Shown one piece after another: positions 1-6,842 of a stretch of 28,999 bases of DNA (position 1 is its first letter; the number at the start of each line of letters is the position of its first letter). A model generated the notes under the pieces. That model searched no databases, was not told the origin of the DNA, and saw nothing but the letters and a program-made list of their open reading frames with translations. The translations under genes and the position numbers were made by a program. The stretch comes from JBLNDG01 sp050261415. GTDB lineage: Bacteria; Bacillota; Clostridia; Lutisporales; Lutisporaceae. The DNA lies in NCBI GenBank assembly GCA_050261415.1, contig JBLNDG010000168.1:1-28999 (forward strand). Reading direction: 5' to 3'.

Positions 1-346
1 TGGGGTTTTGTCACTTCTATTATATCACAGGAAGGGGCTTCTTGGACTTTTTTATTGCCCAAAACTATTGATTTTTCAATGTTCAACGCACATTAATAAT
101 GTGCGAAAGTTGATTTATTAAAAATAAGTTAACCCTACGTAAAACTAAGTAAAGCTGTGGCTTCAATTCTTGCCAAAAAATTCTTGATGAAATATAAACA
201 TTTTTTTACCTCTCTTATCTTAGGGCAAAATCATTATAAGCTCCTGTTAATATTTAAGAAAATCTCTTATTTATATAAAACTCATTTGTATGCATGTCTC
301 ATTAAAATTTCCCTATGTCATCTACACATTATTTTATACTGATCAT
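1..346. other. Left-edge region without a supported gene
   Basis: No convincing gene is visible. The only longer open frame (157-342, plus strand, GTG start) has no ribosome binding site and a lysine/leucine/isoleucine-rich composition typical of chance AT-rich frames. Bases 1-60 contain a short GAAG-GGG-CTTC hairpin followed within a few bases by a T-run. Together with the palindrome at 87-105 this might be the tail of an insertion sequence or gene lying left of the window, but I cannot confirm that. Confidence 0.4.
87..105. repeat. 19-bp perfect palindrome
   Basis: The arms CGCACATTA and TAATGTGCG are exact inverted repeats around one central A. No T-run follows directly, so this is not an obvious intrinsic terminator. 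It could be an operator, a recombination or insertion-sequence end, or part of a structured transcript. Nothing next to it decides which. Confidence 0.5.
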
Positions 347-2461
347 TTAGTTGTAATTAACATCAATATCCTTTACTGCTGTTAATTCGTCAGGACAAAA
401 ATTTCTTTTGTAATTAATCATAGGTAACATTTTTACGGTTAAAGAGTATTTTCCCGGTGCAACTTTATTGCCATTATTGTCATTATAGTCCCAGGTGTAA
501 GAAAACGAGAGCTTTTCATCCTTCTTTAATTTATGGTTGGAAATTGCCGGTAAGCCTATTTTGTCGTCATGGAATCTACTATAAACTTCATCGCCTTCAC
601 TGTCGGTGACAATGAAATCAAACTCGCATCCCACATCGAAATTAAGCTTCAGGTCTTCCTGCGAGATATTATAGAAGGAGATGGAAGCCACCGCTCTATT
701 TTCTTCGTGTTTGATATCCAGTTCGGTATTGAATAATCCCGTTCTTATTCTTTTAGATTCCTCTTTACTTTTTCTTGCCTCTTCCAATAACTCGGGGCTA
801 GGTTTCATTGTCCCCGATGGTTCAATGCCAAGCGTATTGCCATCCTGTTCAATATGAGGATCAAATTTAATTACAATCCCTTTTCCTTGAGTCTCTCCAG
901 CCTCAGTACTATTTTCAGATTGATTTGCTGGCCATAGAGGATTGCCTTTCAGAATCTCTTCCACTTCTTCAAAGCCCGTTTGGAAGGCATAGTTGTAACG
1001 GGCTGGCAGCGCGAATACATATTTAGAATTGCTGCCCAGTTTACTCGGGCTAATGGGTGATGCGCTGACTGAAAAATCTCCCTTCTGCAGGGCGTTCCAC
1101 TGCTCAATCGTGAAAACCATAATTGGGATATCCTGGCGCAGATTGTTCTGAGTCCAATCCGGGTGCCGTATCAAAAGCTGCAGGCCGGTTTCAATAAGTT
1201 CTCCGCTGTTTGTTCCTTCCCATTGTTCCTCAACTATTGAATACCCTTTCCAGGTTTCCGGCAGGTAGAAGCAAAAGCCATACCGGGTGTTTTCATAGAC
1301 AACGGGGCCACGCTGAGCGTATTCGCCAAACGTCACGCTGTTAATAAGACAGCGGTCGTTTGCCTTCTTCACTACAATATTGACCGGGCGTTTCGCGGCG
1401 GCTCCGCCTTTTGTAAGTTCTACGCTTGTAACCTCGATAACCTCTCCGTAAACCGTGTATTGGTTCTTATCACTCATTTCCATTCTTAATATATCGATGT
1501 GGTCGGGCCATGGACTGGAAACCATGCGTCCGGGTGCGCTTTGCGGATCAGACTGCCATTTTTGCAGCAGCTCAGATGCCACATAATCACTGTAATTTTC
1601 TTCTATGTTTATAGCCAGAACATCTTTAGGGGCCGAGAGTGAGACCTTCTGGAGCGTTTTCCCGAAGGCTTCTACCAACGCCCGGACGTCCTGCTGATCC
1701 TGTTCAAGATCATCCTTTTTGGCGGGCAAAGGCTCGAGGTTGAATCGGATAACGGTTAGGATATCTGTATCCTGCGGCCCGCCTTCCTGTTGGCACAGCA
1801 CGGAGATTATAATTTCTTCTCCATTTATGGTCTTTTTATAAAACCGTTTCATGCCAAGGGCATCCGTAAGCTCCCAGCCATTATTAAGTAGCATATTACT
1901 GTAATCCTGAATGATCTCGTCGGGAGTCCTACCAGTCAAATAAATGATATTCCCGTACGTTTTTGCATTCTGCGGAACCGGAATCTCGTTGTAAAACAGT
2001 TTATTTATTTCCTGATGTGAACTGCTGTTGTTATACAAATCCATTATGATTCCGAGGTTTTCCGCGTTTAATTCAAGCGAAAGGGCTGCGGGCTCGCAGC
2101 GCAGTTTTACCAACATAGGTGCAGCGTTTGGACTGGTAGAACTTGCAATAAGTGAAAACCCTTGTGCATCCTCGATAGGAAAGCTGACAATATACAGGCC
2201 GGAGCCAATTTCCTTGTAATAGAAGGAGTCCCGGATGTCCGGGTAGCTGAGTCTTCCTTCAGCTAGTTCTTTGACTGTTTTCCATGTAAGGTGCGGCCTG
2301 TCGTTGATTGTGTCTGTCTTCGTTGACGACGTGCTGACAGACATCATTTGGGACGGACTGTCCGCCGCAAAAGCGCTCATCAATACCATCGTACAGCTAA
2401 AAACCATTACTAAAACGGCCGAAAAAATGATGATCTTTTTGGATTTATTCAAGTTGTCCAT
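347..2461 (-). CDS. Secreted protein with C-terminal BsuPI-like domain
   Basis: I recognise this only in part. The N-terminus is a typical signal peptide: lysines (KSKK), a hydrophobic stretch of about 20 residues, and an SAFA-AD signal peptidase I-like site. A cysteine inside the hydrophobic stretch (VFSC) makes a poor lipobox, so I favour a secreted or wall-associated product over a lipoprotein. The last ~105 residues (from about FNTELDIK to the LTVKML strand) match the BsuPI fold of Bacillus intracellular proteinase inhibitor, with the typical FDF...D.EG.EVY..., LPAIS and PGKYSLTV pattern. The middle ~550 residues are unassigned; one segment (RYGFCFYLPETWKGYS) resembles a profile common in Clostridia surface proteins. 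I chose the Met at 2461 because an AAGGATGAG-type site lies ~7-11 bases upstream, whereas the Met at 2473 abuts it. A single gene; function unknown. Confidence 0.75.
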   Translation of the reverse strand: MDNLNKSKKIIIFSAVLVMVFSCTMVLMSAFAADSPSQMMSVSTSSTKTDTINDRPHLTWKTVKELAEGRLSYPDIRDSFYYKEIGSGLYIVSFPIEDAQGFSLIASSTSPNAAPMLVKLRCEPAALSLELNAENLGIIMDLYNNSSSHQEINKLFYNEIPVPQNAKTYGNIIYLTGRTPDEIIQDYSNMLLNNGWELTDALGMKRFYKKTINGEEIIISVLCQQEGGPQDTDILTVIRFNLEPLPAKKDDLEQDQQDVRALVEAFGKTLQKVSLSAPKDVLAINIEENYSDYVASELLQKWQSDPQSAPGRMVSSPWPDHIDILRMEMSDKNQYTVYGEVIEVTSVELTKGGAAAKRPVNIVVKKANDRCLINSVTFGEYAQRGPVVYENTRYGFCFYLPETWKGYSIVEEQWEGTNSGELIETGLQLLIRHPDWTQNNLRQDIPIMVFTIEQWNALQKGDFSVSASPISPSKLGSNSKYVFALPARYNYAFQTGFEEVEEILKGNPLWPANQSENSTEAGETQGKGIVIKFDPHIEQDGNTLGIEPSGTMKPSPELLEEARKSKEESKRIRTGLFNTELDIKHEENRAVASISFYNISQEDLKLNFDVGCEFDFIVTDSEGDEVYSRFHDDKIGLPAISNHKLKKDEKLSFSYTWDYNDNNGNKVAPGKYSLTVKMLPMINYKRNFCPDELTAVKDIDVNYN

Positions 2462-2490
2462 AATAGCACTCATCCTTTTCTCTGAAATTC

Positions 2491-2496
2491 ATTATA
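2491..2496 (-). promoter_or_regulatory. Candidate -10 box for the BsuPI-domain gene
   Basis: The minus strand reads TATAAT here, about 30 bases upstream of the chosen start, which is good spacing for a short leader. No good -35 hexamer lies 16-18 bases further upstream, so the assignment is tentative. Confidence 0.35.
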
Positions 2497-2729
2497 TCCA
2501 TTTATTAGACGTAGAAACTGTATTGATGGTTTCTTTGAAAATAGAGTTTAACTTATAATTTCGCAATATTCTACATTGACGCATTATAAGAATATCACAA
2601 AATTACCTGATGCATAATGTTTTTAAGTGTCGTCCTATAAAACTCCCAATGTCATCTATAAAATGCCCCCAAAAAACGGTCCGAAAAATGCACTTTTTCA
2701 GCCCGATTTTTGCCCTTTTTTTGCTCCAA

Positions 2730-2749
2730 AACCACTACATATAGTGGTT
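2730..2749. repeat. 20-bp inverted repeat
   Basis: AACCACTA and TAGTGGTT are exact 8-base inverted arms around CATA. It lies between the BsuPI-domain gene and the IS66 element, about 270 bases upstream of that gene. It may be an operator or RNA hairpin. I see no gene in 2497-2880. Confidence 0.45.
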
Positions 2750-2820
2750 AGCCTGCCTTATTTGCCCTTCAAACCACAATTCGTCATCAGAACTATACTC
2801 TCAACGTGCCTTGAGGATAC

Positions 2821-2880
2821 AAAAAAGATGCCCGTTGAACCTGGTGGGGCCTTGGCGGCGGGGTATCTTTCAGAAACAGT
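2821..2880 (-). ncRNA. Possible 3' part of an IS-interrupted structured RNA
   Basis: Read on the minus strand, this stretch ends with a hairpin (GATACCCC pairing with GGGCATC) followed directly by a run of six T, the form of an intrinsic terminator. The same GGCATC can instead pair with GGTGCC at 5480-5485, on the other side of the IS66 insertion, to close a stem over an RNA of about 110 bases once the IS is removed. That alternative pairing is riboswitch- or sRNA-like, but I do not recognise the family and the strand is not certain. Confidence 0.25.
2873..2880. repeat. IS66 target-site duplication, left copy
   Basis: GAAACAGT directly abuts the left IS end. The identical 8-mer follows the right end at 5441-5448. 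Eight bases is the usual duplication length for IS66-family insertions. Confidence 0.92.
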
Positions 2881-2914
2881 GTAAGCGCTTAACGAAAGTA
2901 AGCGCTTAACGAAA
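2881..2914. repeat. Tandemly duplicated left terminal repeat of the IS66 element
   Basis: GTAAGCGCTTAACGAAA occurs at 2881-2897 and again at 2898-2914. The inner copy continues into sequence (GGCGCAT) that matches the right terminus (GGTGCAT) beyond the first 16 bases. The inner copy is therefore the original end and the outer copy an added one. Confidence 0.9.
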
Positions 2915-2982
2915 AGGCGCATTGACCGAAATAAACCCCGGAATGAGCTAATTTGCACATGCCGGGGTAGTAGTCATCATAT

Positions 2983-4578
2983 TCATTGTTTTGTGTTGCG
3001 GCAGTGAATCGGCAGCTTTGGCGACCAGGGCATAATGTCCTCGAGGATGGACGGATCATCCTTAAAGTTAGCACCAGGCATCGTGCTTAAGACATGAACC
3101 AGATACATAAATACGTTGAGGTTATTAGCCTTCGCCGTTTCCACGATGCTGTAGACTACGGCACTGGCTTTAGCCCCCTTAGGTGTATCCGCGAACAGCC
3201 AGCCTTTCCTGCCTATAACGAAGGGCCGGATGGCATTCTCGGCCCGGTTGTTGGACAAGGCTACCTGCCCGTCCTCCAGAAAGGTGGCCAGCGAAGTTCT
3301 TTGATTTACAGAATACGTTATTGCCTCGGCAAGTTTGGAGCCTTTGAGGACGTTAACTGTGTCAAGCCATGACCAATAGGCCTCAAGAACTGGCTTAGAC
3401 CGTTCCTGACGCTGGATTTTCCGTTCCGCAGGAATGAGTTGTTCCAAATCCTTCTCAATTGCAAACAGCTTGTTGCAGTATTCGAAGCCTACTGCGGCGG
3501 TGGAGCCAATGGCGACCCCCTTCGGCATGGCCTCCTGATACTTGCGTCGCAAGTGGGCCCAACAGCCACATCGGGTTACATCGGGCACCTTATCATACCC
3601 GCTGTAGCCATCTGTTTGCAGATACCCGTGAAAGCCCTCCAGAAACCGCTTCGCATGCTCTCCCGACCGGGTGGGCTGATATTCATACAGCACCACCGGC
3701 TCAGTGGCCGTATTCCCTGAACAGTACAGCCACATCCGTGACTCCGAGGACGGTTTTTTGCCCTCTTCTTTAAGCACCTGGATTACGGTCTCATCCGCAT
3801 GAACCACAGCCTGCTTAAGAAGATGTGCCTTCATTGTCTCCCATAAGGGCAGCAGCCAATCGTTTGCCGACCGGATAATCCAGTTGGCTAAGGTAGCTCT
3901 TGACAGGACGATACCCTGATTGGCCCAGTCCTTTTCCTGCCGGTACAGGGGCATGCCATTGACATACTTCTGATACATGACATGGGCTACAGTAGAGGCC
4001 GAAGCAAGGCTCCTTTTCATGACAGGTGCGGGAGTGGGTGCTTTCACGATCGTAGCTTCTCCCGTTTCCTGCTCGCATCGTTCACAAACATAGCTGTACC
4101 TGATATACCGCAGTAGCCTCACCTTTGCCGGTATAATCTCCAGTTCTTCCCGGACGGCCTCTTTGCCAAGAACCCGCATTTTTGCGCCGCATTCCTGGCA
4201 TTCAAGCTGTTCTTTATCAAGTTCACAGACGATTTCCACCACGGGAACATCTGCTGCCAGTTCTTCCCTGGTGCGTCTGGCTTTCCTGCTATGCTCAGAA
4301 ACAGAGACTTTGGTGGGCTCCGGTGCTTTACTGTTTGACTCGGCCTCGGCTTCGTTGAAGAGCGATATCTGACCATTATCCTCGCCCAGCACATACTTGC
4401 TCTTTTCGCTGGATTGGCCATACATGGTCTTTTGGAACTTTGCCAGTATATCCATGAGCCGGTCGATACGGACCTTCTGAGATTCTACGGTTTTGGACTG
4501 TTCCTGCACCTGGTTTTCGAGTTTTGAAATGTATTCAGTTACCTCGGGCGGAAGACCCGTTAAATCAACCTTTTTCAT
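2983..4578 (-). CDS. tnpC: IS66 family transposase TnpC
   Basis: This is the DDE transposase of the IS66 element, which carries out strand cleavage and joining at the element's ends. The N-terminal ~90 residues are a coiled-coil segment (EYISKLENQVQEQ...). A zinc-finger-like segment follows (CQECGAKM ... CERCEQ). The catalytic core has the first Asp in VVHADETVI, the second in LQTDGYSGYD and the Glu in NNRAENAIRPF, then the GRKGWLFADTPKGA block typical of IS66. The start is the Met at 4578 (MKKVDLTGLPPEV). The open frame extends 43 codons further upstream, but that extension lacks family similarity and overlaps tnpB. At 531 residues the length is normal for the family. No frameshift or internal stop is seen. 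Confidence 0.95.
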   Translation of the reverse strand: MKKVDLTGLPPEVTEYISKLENQVQEQSKTVESQKVRIDRLMDILAKFQKTMYGQSSEKSKYVLGEDNGQISLFNEAEAESNSKAPEPTKVSVSEHSRKARRTREELAADVPVVEIVCELDKEQLECQECGAKMRVLGKEAVREELEIIPAKVRLLRYIRYSYVCERCEQETGEATIVKAPTPAPVMKRSLASASTVAHVMYQKYVNGMPLYRQEKDWANQGIVLSRATLANWIIRSANDWLLPLWETMKAHLLKQAVVHADETVIQVLKEEGKKPSSESRMWLYCSGNTATEPVVLYEYQPTRSGEHAKRFLEGFHGYLQTDGYSGYDKVPDVTRCGCWAHLRRKYQEAMPKGVAIGSTAAVGFEYCNKLFAIEKDLEQLIPAERKIQRQERSKPVLEAYWSWLDTVNVLKGSKLAEAITYSVNQRTSLATFLEDGQVALSNNRAENAIRPFVIGRKGWLFADTPKGAKASAVVYSIVETAKANNLNVFMYLVHVLSTMPGANFKDDPSILEDIMPWSPKLPIHCRNTKQ

Positions 4579-4700
4579 GTCTCTATTATAGCACAAAAAT
4601 GCCAATAAATCCAGTAATATCAAGGATTTGAGGCGTCTAAACGACCATATTTCTTTGCTCAGAAGCAGATAATTTTCGGCACTTCGATGTGTCTTTTTCC

Positions 4701-5063
4701 TTAGCAAAAATCCCTGGCCGTAACTTCACCAAAACCCTTTGGTGGATCTATAGAAAGACCGTTCATGAGCAGGCGCAACTGCCTCACTGTTATGTTCCTT
4801 ACATCTGCCGGTTCTTTCGGCCACTTAAACCGGGCTCCCGCACCATCCAGCCTCTTGTAGTACAGTACGAAGCCGTTGCTGTCCCAGTTCAAGCATTTCA
4901 GCCGATTGCGATCCCGGTTGCAGAATAGGAAAAGATAGTTACCAAACGGATCCATGTTGAATTCCTGTTTCACAATGACAGCCAGACCGTCTACCGATTT
5001 CCTCAAATCTGTGGGTCCGCAAGCCAGGTAAATTCCATCATAGCTCGTGATTTCCTTCAGCAT
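4701..5063 (-). CDS. tnpB: IS66 family accessory protein TnpB (Orf2)
   Basis: A 120-residue protein with the hallmark IS66 Orf2 pattern: CGPTDLRKSVDGLA near residue 16, then LFLFCNRDRNRLKCLNWDSNGFVLYYKRL. It is required with TnpA and TnpC for transposition in studied IS66 elements, and its biochemical role is unclear. It overlaps the end of tnpA by 7 bases, indicating translational coupling. About 120 bases separate it from the tnpC start, a little more than usual. Confidence 0.94.
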   Translation of the reverse strand: MLKEITSYDGIYLACGPTDLRKSVDGLAVIVKQEFNMDPFGNYLFLFCNRDRNRLKCLNWDSNGFVLYYKRLDGAGARFKWPKEPADVRNITVRQLRLLMNGLSIDPPKGFGEVTARDFC

Positions 5064-5353
5064 ACGCCATTCACGACCCTAAGTACGTCTGCAAGAAGTG
5101 TAGGACTGAACCCGGTTCCCACGCAAATTGTCCATTTGCCACAGTTAAGCCTGATTTCGTTCGTAGCCCGTTCCTTTTTGGAAATCGTTACATCAGCCCA
5201 CTGCTGCGGCAGATGCTGAACATTCCTGTTCAGTTTTGTTGCCCAGGAAACATATCGACGATAATCGATACCTTTGGCTTCGCACCACGCCTTGGCAGTC
5301 ATCCCGCTGGCTCTGCATTCCGCCACCAGCGCCTGTTGTTCACTCTTGTTCAC
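5057..5353 (-). CDS. tnpA: IS66 family accessory protein TnpA
   Basis: First gene of the IS66 element. The N-terminal part (EQQALVAECRASGMTAKAWCEAKGIDYRRYVSW) is the helix-turn-helix region typical of IS66 TnpA, which probably helps bind the element's ends. I chose the GTG at 5353 because GGAGG sits eight bases upstream. An ATG at 5368 is in frame but has its only AAGGA motif directly against it. The product is 98 residues with the GTG start, normal for the family. Confidence 0.9.
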   Translation of the reverse strand: MNKSEQQALVAECRASGMTAKAWCEAKGIDYRRYVSWATKLNRNVQHLPQQWADVTISKKERATNEIRLNCGKWTICVGTGFSPTLLADVLRVVNGVC

Positions 5354-5424
5354 TGTTAATACCTCCATTCCTTGGTCTCGTGGAGATATTTTCTCATGTT
5401 CAGCATGCTTTGACCATGCACCCG

Positions 5425-5440
5425 TTCGTTAAGCGCTTAC
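5425..5440. repeat. IS66 right terminal inverted repeat
   Basis: TTCGTTAAGCGCTTAC is the exact reverse complement of the first 16 bases of the left end. Similarity continues inward (GGTGCAT against GGCGCAT). Only one copy is present here, unlike the left end. Confidence 0.93.
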
Positions 5441-5448
5441 GAAACAGT
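5441..5448. repeat. IS66 target-site duplication, right copy
   Basis: GAAACAGT, identical to 2873-2880. Confidence 0.92.
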
Positions 5449-5490
5449 CGCCTGGGTAGGCAATTTTTTTGTGTTTTTTGGCACCTGTTA
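5441..5490 (-). ncRNA. Possible 5' part of the IS-interrupted structured RNA
   Basis: On the minus strand this stretch reads from about ACAGGTGCC through GCCTACCCAGGC (a small hairpin) to the IS junction. GGTGCC can pair with GGCATC beyond the IS. A weak promoter-like arrangement (TTGCTT, 17 bases, TATAGC) lies just upstream, around 5490-5520. Family unknown; an alternative plus-strand reading is possible because GCCTGGGTAGGC is followed by T7 on that strand. Confidence 0.22.
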
Positions 5491-5527
5491 TCGCTATACA
5501 ATTCAAGTAAATTGTAAGCAATAAAAC

Positions 5528-5555
5528 CTTCAAAAGTGTGTTGACCTCTTGAAGG
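5528..5555. terminator. Hairpin with flanking T-rich sequence
   Basis: CCTTCAA and TTGAAGG form a 7-bp stem over a 14-base loop. The sequence beyond it is T-rich on both strands, so it could act as a weak bidirectional terminator. The loop is long and the stem has no GC clamp. Confidence 0.3.
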
Positions 5556-5670
5556 CTTTATTCGATACAATTTTTTAATTTTCATTTGATTGATAACCAT
5601 AAGGATATCGTTTTCAATTAATGTCTTTGTGCTGGAGATAGCTATACAAAACAACCTCAAGACCTTATTC

Positions 5671-5709
5671 AAAAAAGGTTTCAGCTAATACTATATAGTA
5701 TAAACCTTT
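5671..5709 (-). terminator. Likely intrinsic terminator of the PT defence operon
   Basis: On the minus strand AAAGGTTT pairs with AAACCTTT, and the second arm runs into a tract of six T in total. It lies about 115 bases after the stop of the last operon gene. The loop holds an AT palindrome (ATACTATATAGTAT). No gene is visible between 5449 and 5823. Confidence 0.5.
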
Positions 5710-5823
5710 GTATTAGCCGCAACATAGTTAGACATTCCTCAAGCTTATTAAGCATATCATTATTGAGGCACTAGTCGCCAGATGTATCTTCTATTGGTTC
5801 GCCTTAGTTGCTTGTCTCCCCTA

Positions 5824-6795
5824 TCATTCTGCCGCTTTTAACATTGCTTCAAATTCTTGTTTCGCACTCGCAGGACTGAGTATTTTAATCTGTCCACCGA
5901 ACTGAAATATCCAACCATAAAATGTCGGACTTGTACAAACACTCACTTTTGCCTTGAAAGTAGTAGCTGTAAGTGGATGCGTTTCAAAATCCTCTCCGAA
6001 ATGATCCACAATAACTTTCATAAGGCTGTTATCACAAGCAAGCTCCACAGTCGTTTCTTCGCCATCATACATTTTAAAAACTTTCTTGCTGTATTCTATT
6101 ATGTTGAAGCCTGCTGGTGCTGGGATAGCGTCTGTCTTTGATACTTTAGGTTTATACATTCTATCAATACGAAATTGTACGATTTTTTCGTGTTTCTCGG
6201 AATATCCGATCATATAGTAATGATCTTCATTCCATAGTAGGGCATAAGGACTTATGACATATAATTCGCCATTGTTTCGGAAAACTTTTTTCTTGGTCGG
6301 CGTGTATTCAAAATACTTAAACTGAACTTTCTTTTGGTTGGTTATAGCATCATTAAGTGAGTCAACGATGTAATAGATGTCCTCATTATCTGGTTTTACA
6401 CGGTTGGCTACGTAAAGATGTCGCCTCAATGCAGTTGATTGATGCTTACTTGCAAGAGAAGAAATCTTTTTAATAAGTTCTTCACTTTTCTTCTCTGTAA
6501 TGAATTTTGATGAAGCAACAGCATCCACCAAAAGCTTTAGTTCTGGCAGCTGGAAATGTCTGTCTCCCCAGAAGTATCTATTCTGTGAGCTTTTTACGAC
6601 GATAATATCTAAACCGGACTTACTTAAAATATCAATATCATTCATAATTGTTCGGCGATTAACAGAAACACCCATACCAGCAAAGTAATCAACAATTTCA
6701 TTTGCCGACAGTTGATGCTCTTCATCTGTTGCTTCGTACAATAGTTTCATTAAACAAATCAGACGGTTTTTGTTGGTAACTTTTGGGCCCTCCAT
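5824..6795 (-). CDS. WYL-domain transcriptional regulator
   Basis: A 323-residue DNA-binding regulator. Residues ~10-70 form a winged helix of the HTH_11/DeoR type (LSANEIVDYF...SVNRRTIMNDIDILSKSGLDI). Residues ~135-235 are a WYL-type ligand-sensing domain (AITNQKKVQFKYFEY...YVISPYALLWNEDHYYMIGYSEKHEKIVQFRIDRM), followed by the usual WCX extension (FKMYDGEETTVELACDN...). WYL proteins such as BrxR and CapW control anti-phage systems and are thought to sense nucleic-acid damage products or nucleotides. It is the last gene of the operon, 47 bases after the SspE-like gene, with its own AGGTGA ribosome site. Autoregulation or control of the upstream XRE promoter is an inference. Confidence 0.88.
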   Translation of the reverse strand: MEGPKVTNKNRLICLMKLLYEATDEEHQLSANEIVDYFAGMGVSVNRRTIMNDIDILSKSGLDIIVVKSSQNRYFWGDRHFQLPELKLLVDAVASSKFITEKKSEELIKKISSLASKHQSTALRRHLYVANRVKPDNEDIYYIVDSLNDAITNQKKVQFKYFEYTPTKKKVFRNNGELYVISPYALLWNEDHYYMIGYSEKHEKIVQFRIDRMYKPKVSKTDAIPAPAGFNIIEYSKKVFKMYDGEETTVELACDNSLMKVIVDHFGEDFETHPLTATTFKAKVSVCTSPTFYGWIFQFGGQIKILSPASAKQEFEAMLKAAE

Positions 6796-6842
6796 AGTTC
6801 ACCTACTTTCAAACATGTGCAGACTATGAAACTGATTCTTTG

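Larger units (their letters stand above)
2881..5440 (-). mobile_element. Complete IS66-family insertion sequence, 2560 bp
   Basis: The three canonical IS66 genes (tnpA, tnpB, tnpC) lie in order on the minus strand between terminal inverted repeats that begin GTAAGCGCTTAACGAA, flanked by the exact 8-bp duplication GAAACAGT. All three genes are open, so the element may still be active. The left end is unusual: the first 17 bases (GTAAGCGCTTAACGAAA) are present twice in tandem. The right end has one copy. The intact duplication and open frames suggest a fairly recent insertion. Confidence 0.95.

Noticed and set aside
157..342. 61-codon plus-strand open frame at the left edge
   Set aside because: GTG start without a ribosome site and low-complexity AT-driven composition.
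2627..2884. 85-codon plus-strand open frame left of the IS66 element
   Set aside because: Runs into the IS terminus, has no family resemblance, and overlaps the hairpin-rich non-coding stretch.
5400..5672. 90-codon minus-strand open frame across the IS66 right end
   Set aside because: It crosses the IS boundary and target duplication, has no ribosome site and has a chance-like composition.
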